Positions 18,920 to 41,072 of a DNA stretch of 64,000 nt are shown piece by piece. Each line of letters starts with the position of its first letter. Position 1 is the first letter of the stretch. The DNA comes from Streptomyces sp. NL15-2K (GTDB lineage Bacteria > Actinomycetota > Actinomycetes > Streptomycetales > Streptomycetaceae), in the NCBI RefSeq assembly GCF_030551255.1, contig NZ_CP130630.1, forward strand, positions 7,421,501 through 7,485,500. Direction: 5' to 3'. The notes below the pieces were generated by a model. The model worked only from the letters and a program-made list of their open reading frames with translations, searched no databases and had not been told where the DNA came from. Position numbers and translations under genes: made by a program.

Positions 18920-19954
18920 CTATTTCGCGCGGTCGAAGTCGATCGCGCTGTACGCCCGCAGCTTGCTCAACCGATGCTCGGAGTTGATCCGCCGCACCGT
19001 CCCCGACTTGGACCGCATGACAATCGAGTCGGTCGTCGCCGTCTCCGACCGATACCGCACGCCCCGAAGCAACTCGCCGTCAGTGATACCGGTCGCCACG
19101 AAGAAGACATTCTCTCCGGACACCAGGTCGTCCGTCATCAGCACCCGGTCCAGATCGTGCCCCGCGTCGATCGCCCGCTGCCGCTCCTCGTCGTCCTTCG
19201 GCCACAGCTTGCCCTGGATCGTGCCGCCCAGGCACTTCACGGCACAGGCCGAGATGATGCCCTCCGGCGTGCCGCCGATGCCGAGCAGCAGATCGACGCC
19301 GGTGCTCTCGCGCAGCGCCAGGATCGACCCGGCGACGTCGCCGTCGGAGATCAGCTTGATGCGCGCGCCGGTCTCCCGGATCTCGTTGATGATCCCCTCG
19401 TGCCGGGGCCGGTCCAGGATGACGACGGTGACGTCCTCGGGAGTGGACCGCTTTGCCTTGGCGACCCGGCGGATGTTGACCGAGACGGGCGCGTTGATGT
19501 CGACGAAGTCGGCGGCCTCGGGTCCGGTGACCAGCTTGTCCATGTAGAAGACGGCGGACGGGTCGAACATCGAGCCGCGGTCGGCGGCCGCGAGGACGGC
19601 GATCGCGTTCGTCATGCCCTTCGCGGTCAGCGTGGTGCCGTCGATCGGGTCGACGGCGATGTCGCACTCCGGCCCGGTCCCGTCTCCGACCCGCTCCCCG
19701 TTGAAGAGCATCGGCGCCTCGTCCTTCTCGCCCTCGCCGATGACGACGACGCCGTTCATCGACACGGTGTGGACGAGGGTCCGCATGGCACGCACCGCGG
19801 CACCGTCGGCGCCGTTCTTGTCGCCGCGCCCGACCCAGCGGCCCGCGGCCATCGCCGCGGCTTCGGTGACCCTGACGAGCTCCAGGGCCAGGTTGCGGTC
19901 GGGGGCCTCGGAGGGAACTTCGAGCTCGGACGGCAGATGATGATGCTCGGTCAT
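18920..19954 (-). CDS. glpX: Class II fructose-1,6-bisphosphatase
   Basis: 344 residues. GlpX removes the 1-phosphate of fructose 1,6-bisphosphate in gluconeogenesis. Metal- and substrate-binding blocks are intact: [39 protein letters not shown] and [22 protein letters not shown]. The start [14 protein letters not shown] follows AAAGGTG at a normal distance; the much longer open frame upstream to 20515 runs across the divergent DUF4245 gene and is not real. Streptomyces lack a classical class I enzyme, so this is probably the main gluconeogenic FBPase. It is convergent with the wbl gene. Confidence 0.94.
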   Translation of the reverse strand: MTEHHHLPSELEVPSEAPDRNLALELVRVTEAAAMAAGRWVGRGDKNGADGAAVRAMRTLVHTVSMNGVVVIGEGEKDEAPMLFNGERVGDGTGPECDIAVDPIDGTTLTAKGMTNAIAVLAAADRGSMFDPSAVFYMDKLVTGPEAADFVDINAPVSVNIRRVAKAKRSTPEDVTVVILDRPRHEGIINEIRETGARIKLISDGDVAGSILALRESTGVDLLLGIGGTPEGIISACAVKCLGGTIQGKLWPKDDEERQRAIDAGHDLDRVLMTDDLVSGENVFFVATGITDGELLRGVRYRSETATTDSIVMRSKSGTVRRINSEHRLSKLRAYSAIDFDRAK

Positions 19955-20080
19955 CGGAGCGCACCTTTCTGATACGACGACGGCCGGATGAGGGTATGGG
20001 CCCGACTCTATCTCCAGAGGGACAAAATGAGCAGGGGGCCCCACGGATGAGCGGACCAGGGCACCTGCGACGATAGGGGC

Positions 20081-20602
20081 GTGGCAGGTTCGAACGGTAA
20101 GCAGAAGACGGCCCGGGACATGATCCTTTCGATGGGCCTGATCACGCTCGTGGCGGGGGTCATCTACCTCTTCATCCCGCACGACGACTCCCCTCAGGAG
20201 ACCAAGAAGGTCGACTACCGGGTCGAGCTGCTCACGGCGCGCCGCGCGGCGTCCTACCCGGTGGCCGCGCCCGAGGGCCTGCCCGCCCAGTGGAAGGCGA
20301 CCTCCGTCCGCTTCCAGGGTGACGACTTCGACGCCTGGCATCTGGGCTTCCAGGCCCCTGGCGGTGAGTACGTCCAGATCGAGCAGTCGACTCAGAAGCC
20401 GTCGACGTTCATAGACGAGGCCAGCCAGGGCGCCGAGGCGACCAGGACCACCCAGAAGATCGACGGCCGGACGTGGACGCGGTACACGGGCGGCCGGTAC
20501 GACGCGCTGGTACACAAGGGTGACGGCGCGACGACCGTGGTGGCGGGCACCGGCTCGTTCGAGCAGCTGACGCAGATGACCAAGGCGCTGAAGATGACGT
20601 GA
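20081..20602 (+). CDS. DUF4245 membrane-anchored protein
   Basis: 173 residues with one N-terminal membrane segment (about 15-31) after a short basic cytoplasmic start, and an extracytoplasmic domain of about 135 residues. The domain has the DUF4245 pattern ([50 protein letters not shown]). The function of DUF4245 is not known. The gene diverges from glpX, which fits its usual genomic place in actinobacteria. A strong hairpin follows its stop. Confidence 0.85.
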   Translation: MAGSNGKQKTARDMILSMGLITLVAGVIYLFIPHDDSPQETKKVDYRVELLTARRAASYPVAAPEGLPAQWKATSVRFQGDDFDAWHLGFQAPGGEYVQIEQSTQKPSTFIDEASQGAEATRTTQKIDGRTWTRYTGGRYDALVHKGDGATTVVAGTGSFEQLTQMTKALKMT

Positions 20603-20613
20603 GCCCGGCGCAA

Positions 20614-20650
20614 GCGAGGCCCCCGGCGTGTGATGCCGGGGGCCTCTCGC
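20614..20650 (+). terminator. Hairpin terminator after the DUF4245 gene
   Basis: GCGAGGCCCCCGGC pairs with GCCGGGGGCCTCTCGC around a seven-base loop, with a two-base bulge in the right arm. It lies 11 bases after the stop and 26 bases before the convergent nitroreductase stop. Confidence 0.8.
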
Positions 20651-20675
20651 TGGCAGTGCCAGACCGCTGAAGTGC

Positions 20676-21263
20676 TCAGACCGTGGTGACGACCTGCTCG
20701 TACTCCAGGCGCGGGGAGCGCGGGAACCAGGCGTCCTCGCCCGGCTTGCCGATGTTGATGACCATCAGCGGGGCGTGGTCGTCGTCCAGGAACTCCTTCT
20801 GGACGCCAGCGAAGTCGAGGCCGGTCATCGGGCCGGCGGCGAGGCCCGCGGCGCGGACGCCGATGATGAAGTACGCGGCCTGGAGGGCGGCGTTCAGCGC
20901 GGCGGCGTTCTCGCGCACCCCGCGGTCACCGAAGAAGTCCTTCGCCTGGGGGTAGTGCGGGAAGAGCTGCGGCAGCTCCTCGTGGAACTCGATGTCCGCG
21001 GACAGGATCGCGACCAGCGGGGCGGCGGCCGTCTTCGCCTGGTTGCCCTCCATCAGGTAGCTCACGAGGCGCTCGCGGGCCTCGGGGGAGCGGACCAGGG
21101 TGACGCGCAGCGGCGACTGGTTCATGGAGGTCGGGCCGTACTTGACCAGGTCGTAGATCGCCTGGATCTGCTCGTCGGTCACCGGCTCGTCGGTGAAGGT
21201 GTTCGCGGTGCGGGCCTCGCGGAACAGCAGGTCCTGGGCGGCGGCGTCAAGAACGAGGGACAT
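20676..21263 (-). CDS. Nitroreductase-family oxidoreductase (RutE-like)
   Basis: 195 residues of the flavin-dependent nitroreductase family. The order [37 protein letters not shown], then [22 protein letters not shown] fits the RutE/HadB subgroup, annotated as malonic semialdehyde reductases. Conserved Arg/Ser/Asn residues bind FMN. The ATG at 21263 has GGAGAAGG upstream; the open frame extends further but without homology. The real substrate is uncertain. It is the last gene before a hairpin terminator, and its 156-base upstream gap separates it from xseB. Confidence 0.87.
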   Translation of the reverse strand: MSLVLDAAAQDLLFREARTANTFTDEPVTDEQIQAIYDLVKYGPTSMNQSPLRVTLVRSPEARERLVSYLMEGNQAKTAAAPLVAILSADIEFHEELPQLFPHYPQAKDFFGDRGVRENAAALNAALQAAYFIIGVRAAGLAAGPMTGLDFAGVQKEFLDDDHAPLMVINIGKPGEDAWFPRSPRLEYEQVVTTV

Positions 21264-21419
21264 GGGTGAACCTTCTCCAGATGTACGTCGGACCCGGAAG
21301 CGGACCGGGGACCGGGGACCGGTTGACGTCTGCGACGGTACGCGAATGAAGTTCAATCTTCAACAATGACCGGAGTGTGGTGACCCGCTTCACAATCCGG
21401 GTCTCGGCGCCGTCTACGC

Positions 21420-21662
21420 CTACTCGGTGTCCTCGGCGTTTTCCCCCTGCTCCGCCTTCTCCTCTTCCGCGAGGGCCGCGTCCAGCCGCGCCCGCGCCCC
21501 CTCCAGCCACCGCCGGCACACCTTGGCCAGCTCCTCGCCGCGCTCCCAGAGCGCGAGGGACTCCTCCAGCGTCGTACCGCCCGCCTCCAGCCGCCGTACG
21601 ACGTCGATCAGCTCGTCCCGCGCCTGCTCGTACCCGAGCGCCTCATCCACCTTGCTGGTCAT
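21420..21662 (-). CDS. xseB: Exodeoxyribonuclease VII small subunit
   Basis: 80 residues, almost wholly helical: [36 protein letters not shown] is the XseB signature, followed by an acidic tail. XseB binds the long coiled-coil of XseA and is needed for the single-strand exonuclease complex. It starts 21 bases after the xseA stop on the same strand, the normal operon. Confidence 0.94.
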   Translation of the reverse strand: MTSKVDEALGYEQARDELIDVVRRLEAGGTTLEESLALWERGEELAKVCRRWLEGARARLDAALAEEEKAEQGENAEDTE

Positions 21663-21683
21663 TCGCCCACCCTATGCAGTGAC

Positions 21684-22892
21684 TCATGCATCGACTCGCA
21701 CCACGAACTCACCCTCGGAAACCCGCGCGCGCAGGACCTCGTCCCCCGTGACCTCGCCGGGGTCGCGGACGACGTGCCCGTCGGCCTTCTGCAGCACCGC
21801 GTACCCCCGCTTCAGGGTCGCCGCCGGCGAGAGGGCCACCACACGCGCGTGTGTGTGCGTCAGCTCCGAGTCCGCGCGGTCGAGGTGATGGCCGAGACAG
21901 CGCCGGGTCCGCTCGACGAGCGACGCCACATGATCGGCCCGTTCGTCGATCATCCGGTGCGGATCCTCTATCGACGGCCGGGCGAGGGCCTGTGCGAGCC
22001 CCCGCTCCTCCCGCTCGATGAACGCCTCGACACACCGCCGCGCACGATCCTGCAGCATCCGTACGCGCTCGTACTCCTCCCCGACGTCCGGTACGACCTT
22101 CTTGGCGGCGTCGGTCGGGGTGGAGGCGCGCAGATCGGCGACGTGGTCGAGGAGCGGGTTGTCCGGCTCGTGTCCGATGGCGGACACCACAGGCGTACGA
22201 CAGCCGGCGACGGTCCTGATCAGCTGCTCGTCGGAGAAGGGCAGCAGGTCCTCCACGCTGCCGCCGCCACGCGCGACGATGATCACATCCACGTCGTCGA
22301 TCGCGTCGAGCTCCTTCACGGCCTGCACGACCTGCGGCACGGCGTGCACCCCCTGCACGGGGACGTTGCGCACCTCGAAGCGGACGGCGGGCCAGCGGTG
22401 CCGGGCATTCTCCAGGACGTCCCGCTCGGCGGCGGAGGCACGCCCGCAGACGAGACCGATGAGCTGGGGCAGGAAGGGCAGCGGCTTCTTCCGCTCCGGC
22501 GCGAACAGCCCCTCGGCGGCAAGGGACTTCTTCAACTGCTCGAGGCGCGCGAGCAACTCGCCGACTCCCACGGGCCTTATCTCCGCGGCCCGCAGGGACA
22601 GCTGCCCCCGCGGCGCATACCACTCGGGCTTCGCCAGTACGACGACCCGCGCACCCTCGCTCACCACATCGGCGACGGCGTCGAACACCTGGCGATAGCA
22701 GGTGACGCTGACGGAGATGTCGTACGACGGATCACGCAGCGTCAGAAACACGACGCCCGCGCCCGGCCGCCGCGACAACTGCGTGATCTGCCCCTCGACC
22801 CACACCGCCCCGAGCCGGTCGATCCAGCCCCCGATGAGCCGCGACACCTCACCTACGGGCAGGGGAGACTCCGCGGACGTATTGACAGCCAT
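21684..22892 (-). CDS. xseA: Exodeoxyribonuclease VII large subunit
   Basis: 402 residues. The N-terminal OB-fold (about 10-110) binds single-stranded DNA, and the central nuclease domain contains the conserved [20 protein letters not shown] and [27 protein letters not shown] blocks. The C-terminal region is the long coiled-coil that recruits XseB. The complex degrades single-stranded DNA from both ends in mismatch and damage repair. The start [19 protein letters not shown] fits the family; the 20 residues upstream in frame are unlikely. The gene diverges from ispH. Confidence 0.94.
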   Translation of the reverse strand: MAVNTSAESPLPVGEVSRLIGGWIDRLGAVWVEGQITQLSRRPGAGVVFLTLRDPSYDISVSVTCYRQVFDAVADVVSEGARVVVLAKPEWYAPRGQLSLRAAEIRPVGVGELLARLEQLKKSLAAEGLFAPERKKPLPFLPQLIGLVCGRASAAERDVLENARHRWPAVRFEVRNVPVQGVHAVPQVVQAVKELDAIDDVDVIIVARGGGSVEDLLPFSDEQLIRTVAGCRTPVVSAIGHEPDNPLLDHVADLRASTPTDAAKKVVPDVGEEYERVRMLQDRARRCVEAFIEREERGLAQALARPSIEDPHRMIDERADHVASLVERTRRCLGHHLDRADSELTHTHARVVALSPAATLKRGYAVLQKADGHVVRDPGEVTGDEVLRARVSEGEFVVRVDA

Positions 22893-23008
22893 GCCGCGAG
22901 GGTAACGGCCAGGTACGACAACGCCCCGCCGGCCCGGGTTCGGTCTCCCCACCGACCCGACACATGTGCGATATCTGACCGTCCGATCGCGGCCTTACGA
23001 TGGGGTGC

Positions 23009-24016
23009 ATGACTGCTTCGCCTGGCCGCCGTGTCCTGCTCGCCGCCCCCCGTGGCTACTGCGCGGGTGTGGACCGCGCCGTGATCGCCGTCGAGAAAGC
23101 GCTGGAGCAGTACGGCGCTCCGGTGTACGTCCGCCACGAGATCGTCCACAACAAGTACGTCGTGCAAACCCTGGAGCGGAAGGGCGCCGTCTTCGTCGAA
23201 CAGACCGAAGAGGTGCCCCCGGGCAACATCGTCATGTTCTCCGCACACGGCGTGGCCCCGACCGTCCACGAAGAGGCCGAGCGCGGCCGGCTCGCCACCA
23301 TCGACGCGACCTGCCCGCTGGTCACCAAGGTCCACAAGGAAGCCGTCCGGTTCGCGAGCGACGACTACGACATCCTCCTGATCGGCCACGAGGGCCACGA
23401 GGAGGTCATCGGCACCTCCGGCGAGGCCCCCGACCACATCCAGCTCGTCGACGGCCCCGGCGATGTCGCGGGGGTCGAGGTCCGCGACCCCTCCAAGGTC
23501 GTCTGGCTCTCGCAGACCACCCTCTCCGTCGACGAGACCATGGAGACCGTCGACGCCCTGAAGGAGAAGTTCCCGCAGCTCATCTCACCGCCCAGCGACG
23601 ACATCTGCTACGCCACGCAGAACCGCCAGCTCGCGGTCAAGCAGATGGGCGCCGAGGCCGAGCTGGTGATCGTCGTCGGCTCCCGCAACTCCTCCAACTC
23701 CAAGCGGCTCGTCGAGGTCGCCAAGCTCGCGGGCGCCCGCGAGGCGTACCTCGTGGACTTCGCCGACGAGATCGACGAGGCCTGGCTGGAGGGCGTGTCC
23801 ACGGTCGGCGTCACCTCCGGCGCCTCCGTCCCCGAGGTCCTGGTCGAGCAGGTCCTGGAATGGCTGTCGCAGCGCGGCTACGTGGACGTGGAGCTGGTGA
23901 AGGCGGCCGAGGAGTCCATCACCTTCTCCCTCCCCAAGGAACTGCGCCGCGACCTGCGTGAGGAAGCGGCGGCGCTGGTGGAGGAACGCGGTGGATCCGG
24001 TGCGCCCGGTGAGTGA
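23009..24016 (+). CDS. ispH: 4-hydroxy-3-methylbut-2-enyl diphosphate reductase
   Basis: 335 residues from [11 protein letters not shown]; an ATG three codons earlier (23000) is also possible. It performs the last step of the MEP pathway, reducing HMBPP to IPP and DMAPP. The three cysteines of the [4Fe-4S] cluster are present: C18 (PRGYCAG), C102 (DATCPLV) and C200 ([11 protein letters not shown]). The substrate-binding [14 protein letters not shown] and RNSSNS blocks are intact. It diverges from xseA across a short shared promoter region. Confidence 0.95.
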   Translation: MTASPGRRVLLAAPRGYCAGVDRAVIAVEKALEQYGAPVYVRHEIVHNKYVVQTLERKGAVFVEQTEEVPPGNIVMFSAHGVAPTVHEEAERGRLATIDATCPLVTKVHKEAVRFASDDYDILLIGHEGHEEVIGTSGEAPDHIQLVDGPGDVAGVEVRDPSKVVWLSQTTLSVDETMETVDALKEKFPQLISPPSDDICYATQNRQLAVKQMGAEAELVIVVGSRNSSNSKRLVEVAKLAGAREAYLVDFADEIDEAWLEGVSTVGVTSGASVPEVLVEQVLEWLSQRGYVDVELVKAAEESITFSLPKELRRDLREEAAALVEERGGSGAPGE

Positions 24017-24066
24017 GGGCCACCTCCGGCGGAGTGACTGTCAGTCGTCCGTCGTAACGTAGAGCC

Positions 24067-24816
24067 ATGCAGATCTTCGGCGTGGACATCGGCGGATCCG
24101 GGATCAAGGGCGCCCCTGTGGACCTGGACAGGGGCGACCTGGCGGACGAGCGTTTCAAGGTGCTGACTCCGCACCCGGCGACGCCGGACTCGGTGGCGGA
24201 CGGCGTGAGACAGGTCGTCGAGCACTTCGGCTGGACGGGACCGGTCGGGCTGACGTTCCCCGGAGTGGTCACGGGCGGCGCCACGATCCGCACGGCGGCG
24301 AACGTCGACAAGAGCTGGATCGACACGGACGCGCGCGCGTTGTTCAGCGATCGCCTGGGCGGCCTGCCCGTGACGGTGGTCAACGACGCGGACGCGGCGG
24401 GCGTGGCCGAGATGAGCTTCGGCGCCGGCCGGGGCCGCCGGGGCACGGTCGTCCTGCTCACCTTCGGCACGGGCATCGGCAGCGCACTCTTCGTCGACGG
24501 CGTCCTCGTGCCGAACACCGAACTGGGCCACCTGGAGCTGCACGGCCACGACGCGGAGAAGCGGGCCTCCAGCAAGGCCAAGGAGGACGAGGAGCTGACG
24601 TGGGAGTACTGGGCCCACCACCGGGTCCAGAAGTACCTCGCCCACGTCGAGATGCTGTTCTCGCCGGAGCTGTTCATCATCGGCGGCGGCGTCAGCCGCA
24701 AGTCCCAGAAGTTCCTGCACCACATCCAGGACATCAAGGCGGAGATCGTCCCGGCACAGCTGCTGAACAACGCGGGGATCGTGGGGGCGGCGATGCATGC
24801 GGCGAACGAGTCGTAA
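24067..24816 (+). CDS. ppgK: Polyphosphate glucokinase (ROK family)
   Basis: 249 residues. It phosphorylates glucose using inorganic polyphosphate or ATP. The N-terminal phosphate loop is [10 protein letters not shown], the catalytic Asp lies in [11 protein letters not shown], and the [11 protein letters not shown] and [17 protein letters not shown] blocks are those of actinobacterial PpgK, distinct from ATP-only ROK glucokinases. Length and lack of an HTH domain fit the enzyme rather than a ROK repressor. It starts 50 bases after ispH on the same strand. A short tandem repeat follows its stop. Confidence 0.92.
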   Translation: MQIFGVDIGGSGIKGAPVDLDRGDLADERFKVLTPHPATPDSVADGVRQVVEHFGWTGPVGLTFPGVVTGGATIRTAANVDKSWIDTDARALFSDRLGGLPVTVVNDADAAGVAEMSFGAGRGRRGTVVLLTFGTGIGSALFVDGVLVPNTELGHLELHGHDAEKRASSKAKEDEELTWEYWAHHRVQKYLAHVEMLFSPELFIIGGGVSRKSQKFLHHIQDIKAEIVPAQLLNNAGIVGAAMHAANES

Positions 24817-24828
24817 GCGACATTCGCA

Positions 24829-24891
24829 CCGGCTGACTGTCACCCCGGCTGACTGTCACCCCGACTGACTGTCGTCCGGCTGCCTGTCACC
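24829..24891. repeat. Four-copy 16-bp tandem repeat
   Basis: Two exact copies of CCGGCTGACTGTCACC (24829-24844, 24845-24860), then a degenerate 15-base copy and a near-exact fourth copy. It fills the gap between the convergent ppgK and DUF6542 genes, and the last copy overlaps the stop end of the latter. Slippage during replication is the likely origin, and copy number may vary between strains. Confidence 0.85.
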
Positions 24892-25429
24892 CCGCCCGAC
24901 GGCGCGCCGCGGCCCTGCGCGCCATCAGCCGCACCTTCCGGACGCTCGCGATGAGCCCGGCGATGAGCGTCCCCCCGTACAGCCACCCGGCCTGCGTGGC
25001 GAGGGCCGTCACCAGGCCCATCAGCCGTCCCCCGAACCCCCCACCGCTGTCGGCCACGGGAAGCAGCCCCACGGCGAAGGCGATCGGCACGACCACGGGC
25101 GCGGTCACCAGATCGCCACGCCGGATCCAGACGGCCGTCAGCACGCACACCGGCAGGAACAGCACGCCGTACACCGTCGGCGAAGCCCCGAACAGCAGCG
25201 CGTCGAGGGACCCGAGCACGAACATCAGCGCCCCGCAGAACAGCCCGCCGCCCAGCCCGGTCAGCCGAGGGTTGGGGAACCGGCGTGCGGCCGGCACCGG
25301 GGGTGGAGCGGACCGCCGTGCGACCGCCGACCGACGCGGCGCACCGCCCCGCGCCGCCTGCGAGGGCAGGGACGGCGGTCCGCCGGGTCGCGGTCGGTAC
25401 TGCGGGGGTCGGGTCCTGTGTTGCTCCAC
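24887..25429 (-). CDS. DUF6542-like membrane protein
   Basis: 180 residues. An N-terminal Pro/Arg-rich disordered region (1-50) is followed by four predicted membrane helices (about 56-80, 84-101, 109-126, 134-162) and a very basic tail (RKVRLMARRAAARRR). The family assignment is from memory of a conserved actinobacterial protein next to ychF/ispH; its function is unknown. It diverges from ychF across 218 bases. Confidence 0.75.
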   Translation of the reverse strand: MEQHRTRPPQYRPRPGGPPSLPSQAARGGAPRRSAVARRSAPPPVPAARRFPNPRLTGLGGGLFCGALMFVLGSLDALLFGASPTVYGVLFLPVCVLTAVWIRRGDLVTAPVVVPIAFAVGLLPVADSGGGFGGRLMGLVTALATQAGWLYGGTLIAGLIASVRKVRLMARRAAARRRAG

Positions 25430-25647
25430 TGGACCAACTTAGGTCGGTTTATGTGTCGAATCGCCCCTCAGACACGCCGTCGCGGGGACCTTGGGCAAGC
25501 GTTCGATACGTCGCCGGTGCGGGCGCGGGCAGGCCGTAGACTGGTGGATCGGCCCGGCCCTCAGGGCCTGCCGCCCGTCCTCTGCCGCCCGTCCCCTCCC
25601 TCCAGTCCTCTCATACTCCAGCCCTCTCACTCCGGGAAGTCGCAACC

Positions 25648-26736
<1,089 letters not shown>

Positions 26737-26785
26737 ACGCCACCACGTCGCTGATGTGGTGGAGTTCAGTTCAAAAGTACAGATC

Positions 26786-26825
26786 GTTGACGGGGCCGGG
26801 ACGAGTTGGTCCCGGCCCCGTCAAC
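26786..26825 (+). terminator. Perfect hairpin terminator after ychF
   Basis: GTTGACGGGGCCGGGAC and its exact complement, 17 bases each, enclose a six-base loop (GAGTTG). It lies 49 bases beyond the ychF stop and isolates the core block from the downstream island. Confidence 0.88.
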
Positions 26826-27043
26826 CATTCCGCCGGACCCCCAGCCCTGGGGCGTACATCTCTCTGAAACGGACGGGCGGCGCGGCGCCTTCGTTGTCAG
26901 CAACCCCGGACCTCAGCAGGCTGAAGTGTGGGCTGGACTCATCATGTCAGGGGCTCGGGCGGCGACGTCGCTTGCTGAAATCAACAGGCCCAAGAGTCGT
27001 CAATCGCCTGCCTGGTGAGTCGGACGACGTTCATCCCGGGTGC

Positions 27044-27160
27044 ATGACTGAGTCCGATCTCTCGTCGGCGTCGCGCGGCATGCCGAGGATCACCGTGGTG
27101 ACGCGACGCGGCATCCTTGACTACCTGCGTGGCGAGGCCCTCCCTGTCAGACTCTCGTGA
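27044..27160 (+). pseudogene. Truncated ORF resembling an AbiJ-type N-terminal domain
   Basis: 38 codons. The run MPRITVVTRRGILDYLR followed by GEA resembles the start of proteins with an AbiJ N-terminal domain (a HEPN-associated phage-defence module), recalled from memory only. The resemblance ends abruptly at the edge of the IS256-type relic, as if the rest of the gene had been removed by transposition. Treat the family name as tentative. Confidence 0.3.
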
Positions 27161-27179
27161 GACATGAGGACAATCGAGT

Positions 27180-27440
27180 CTTCTGTTGCTGGTAGGGCGA
27201 GAGGGCCGCTTCGTCGAAGCCCTCGATCTTCCGGTGATGCCGGGGCGCGATCTGCGGCTCGAACGAACCGTCCCGGTCCCGCGGGACGTCGATCTTCACC
27301 TCACCGATCTCGGTCCGCACCCGCTTCGACCATTGCCCGTTGCGCGAGTTCGCCACCCCACGCCGGCCGGATCGCCCTTCTCGTAGCCGAGATGCTCGCT
27401 CATCTCCCCCTCCAGTGCGTCCGGGCTCGCTCGACCAGCT
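27180..27440 (-). pseudogene. IS256-type transposase relic
   Basis: Read on the minus strand, one frame gives LEGEMSEHLGYEKGDPAG. A shifted frame then continues ANSRNGQWSKRVRTEIGEVKIDVPRDRDGSFEPQI followed by the beginning of the next block. These are the conserved N-terminal blocks of IS256/mutator transposases (EMxxHLGYxK..., NSRNGxxxKxVxTxxGxxxxxxPRDRxGxFxPxxV). The frameshift and loss of the DDE core make it inactive. It forms the left edge of the biosynthetic island. Confidence 0.75.
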
Positions 27441-27560
27441 GCCAACTGATGCCCCGTCAACAAGCAAGACCTTCAACTCACTTGAAATAATATCTTGTCT
27501 GCTTATCATGACTGTGCGTCATCAGCGTTGATCATTCTGCAACGCCTCTACGGGGGAACT

Positions 27561-27566
27561 GGGGGA
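27561..27566 (+). promoter_or_regulatory. Ribosome binding site deciding the megasynthase start
   Basis: GGGGGA lies six bases before the ATG at 27573, which begins MRTLSVVLIGKGG, the natural N-terminus of a formyltransferase domain. The open frame runs on upstream to 27495 and an adjacent in-frame GTG (27570) exists, but its spacing to this site is only three bases. Confidence 0.6.
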
Positions 27567-27572
27567 ACAGTG

Positions 27573-39668
<12,096 letters not shown>

Positions 39669-39754
39669 CGACACCAGGCGCAGGTGGAGCCGGACCGACG
39701 GACGGCTCCACCGGACCCGGACCGACCCCCGGATACCCAGGAGAGTGGAACGGC

Positions 39755-41062
39755 ATGAGTACACCATCCGACCAGGAGCCCGTAGTGACGGGCACCTACC
39801 AGCCCAGCGGCACGTACCTGCACACGTCCGCCGGCGCGCACGCCGAGAAGTTGATGCCGGTTCTGGACAAGTACCCGGTCGACGCCGGGGAGGTGGAGTC
39901 GCGGCTGCCGCCGAAGCGCAGCCTCAACCCCAGCTGCTTCTATCCCGACACGACCCCCACCGTGGTCGAGCAGATGAACCTCGACGACGGCCTCGCCGAC
40001 AACCTGGCCAGGCAGCTGCGGTGCCAGGCCGTCATCCAGGAGAGTTTCGCCGAGGCGTCGATCGGCAACTACTTCCCGCTGTCGACGATGTTCGAGAACT
40101 GCGTGCTGTTCATACCGTCGGCCAAACGCTTCTACGACCTGAACCAGGAGATCGTTCACAAGCACTTCCCCGAGGTGGAGACCGCGGTGGTCAATGCCTT
40201 CGTGGTCACCGCGAACAAGCGCTCCTACGGCACCCACTCGGCCAGCGGCATCGCACTGCAGATCCCGTCGCTGGTGAAGAAGCGGCTCGGCTTCCCGACC
40301 GAGTACCGCAGCTTCCACACCGCGGTGACGCCGACCCCGCTCGACCGGCAGCCCTTCGTGATCTTCGAGGAGGCCGAGGTCGAGGCTCCGAACCTGCAGT
40401 TCGCGTACGAGAAGATCATGGAACACGGCGTGGACAAGGAGGAGAAGGCCGCCGTCGACAAGGCCCTCTACCTGTTCCTGGAGGGCAAGCTCTCCGAGAT
40501 CGACCTGCCGACCGTGCGCGACTTCCTGATGGCCAAGTACTGGGAGAAGCGGTACGCCGACACGCCGTCTCCCGGCTACTACTGCGACTCGCGGGTCGGT
40601 GACGCGCTGGTCTTCGACAACTACCGGGCCCACGGCGACGGCACGCTGCCCGGTTCGCCCAAGGACCGGCTCACGATCGACTTCCGCTGCTTCAACAAGG
40701 TGCACTACCCGCCGGGCATGTCCAGCGGCCTCGACTTCATCGTCGACCCGGCCGAACGCGACTACCAGATCAGCCGCAAACGGGCCTCCCTCGACTTCCT
40801 GCTGACCACGCTGGGTTACGAGGGCATCGACGAGTTCATGTACCTCGTGTTCGGCACCCGGCACACCGAACACATCAATCCGTTCGGGCTGATGACCGAC
40901 CTTCAGTACGGCGTATACAACAAGTCCGAGTACCACCTGCTGGACCAGAACCTCGACGCTCACTACGAGCGCGTGGAGCGGCTGTACGACCAAATCGAAC
41001 AAGACGGCGAGTACGTCCTGCCCGACGGCGCGAAGCAGCGCCTCCAAGCGCTCGCGCTGTAG
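39755..41062 (+). CDS. Unrecognised biosynthetic protein, possible Fe/2OG-type oxygenase fold
   Basis: 435 residues, no firm family. The ATG at 39755 has GGAG upstream; a GTG overlapping the megasynthase stop (39665) would add 30 Gly/Pro-rich residues and lacks a ribosome site. The C-terminal half contains GDALVFDNYRAHGDG followed by DRLTIDFRCF. This resembles the distal His and the 2-oxoglutarate-binding Arg strand of double-stranded beta-helix dioxygenases. No clear HxD/E pair is visible upstream (the nearest is in EYRSFHTAV), so the metal site is unproven. No signal peptide or membrane segment. It lies between the megasynthase and the exporter on the same strand, so a tailoring role on the tethered or released product is likely. 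Confidence 0.6.
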   Translation: MSTPSDQEPVVTGTYQPSGTYLHTSAGAHAEKLMPVLDKYPVDAGEVESRLPPKRSLNPSCFYPDTTPTVVEQMNLDDGLADNLARQLRCQAVIQESFAEASIGNYFPLSTMFENCVLFIPSAKRFYDLNQEIVHKHFPEVETAVVNAFVVTANKRSYGTHSASGIALQIPSLVKKRLGFPTEYRSFHTAVTPTPLDRQPFVIFEEAEVEAPNLQFAYEKIMEHGVDKEEKAAVDKALYLFLEGKLSEIDLPTVRDFLMAKYWEKRYADTPSPGYYCDSRVGDALVFDNYRAHGDGTLPGSPKDRLTIDFRCFNKVHYPPGMSSGLDFIVDPAERDYQISRKRASLDFLLTTLGYEGIDEFMYLVFGTRHTEHINPFGLMTDLQYGVYNKSEYHLLDQNLDAHYERVERLYDQIEQDGEYVLPDGAKQRLQALAL

Positions 41063-41072
41063 GGGACGCGGC

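Larger units (their letters stand above)
26826..27572. other. Junction region upstream of the megasynthase
   Basis: About 750 bases with no intact gene. It contains a truncated plus-strand ORF (27044-27160) and a minus-strand IS256-type relic (about 27180-27440), annotated separately. The last 130 bases are comparatively AT-rich (TTGAAATAATATCTTGTCTG near 27482-27501) and should hold the megasynthase promoter. No clear operator was found. Confidence 0.6.

Noticed and set aside
19955..20515. Long upstream extension of glpX
   Set aside because: It runs antisense through the DUF4245 gene; the [10 protein letters not shown] start matches the family.
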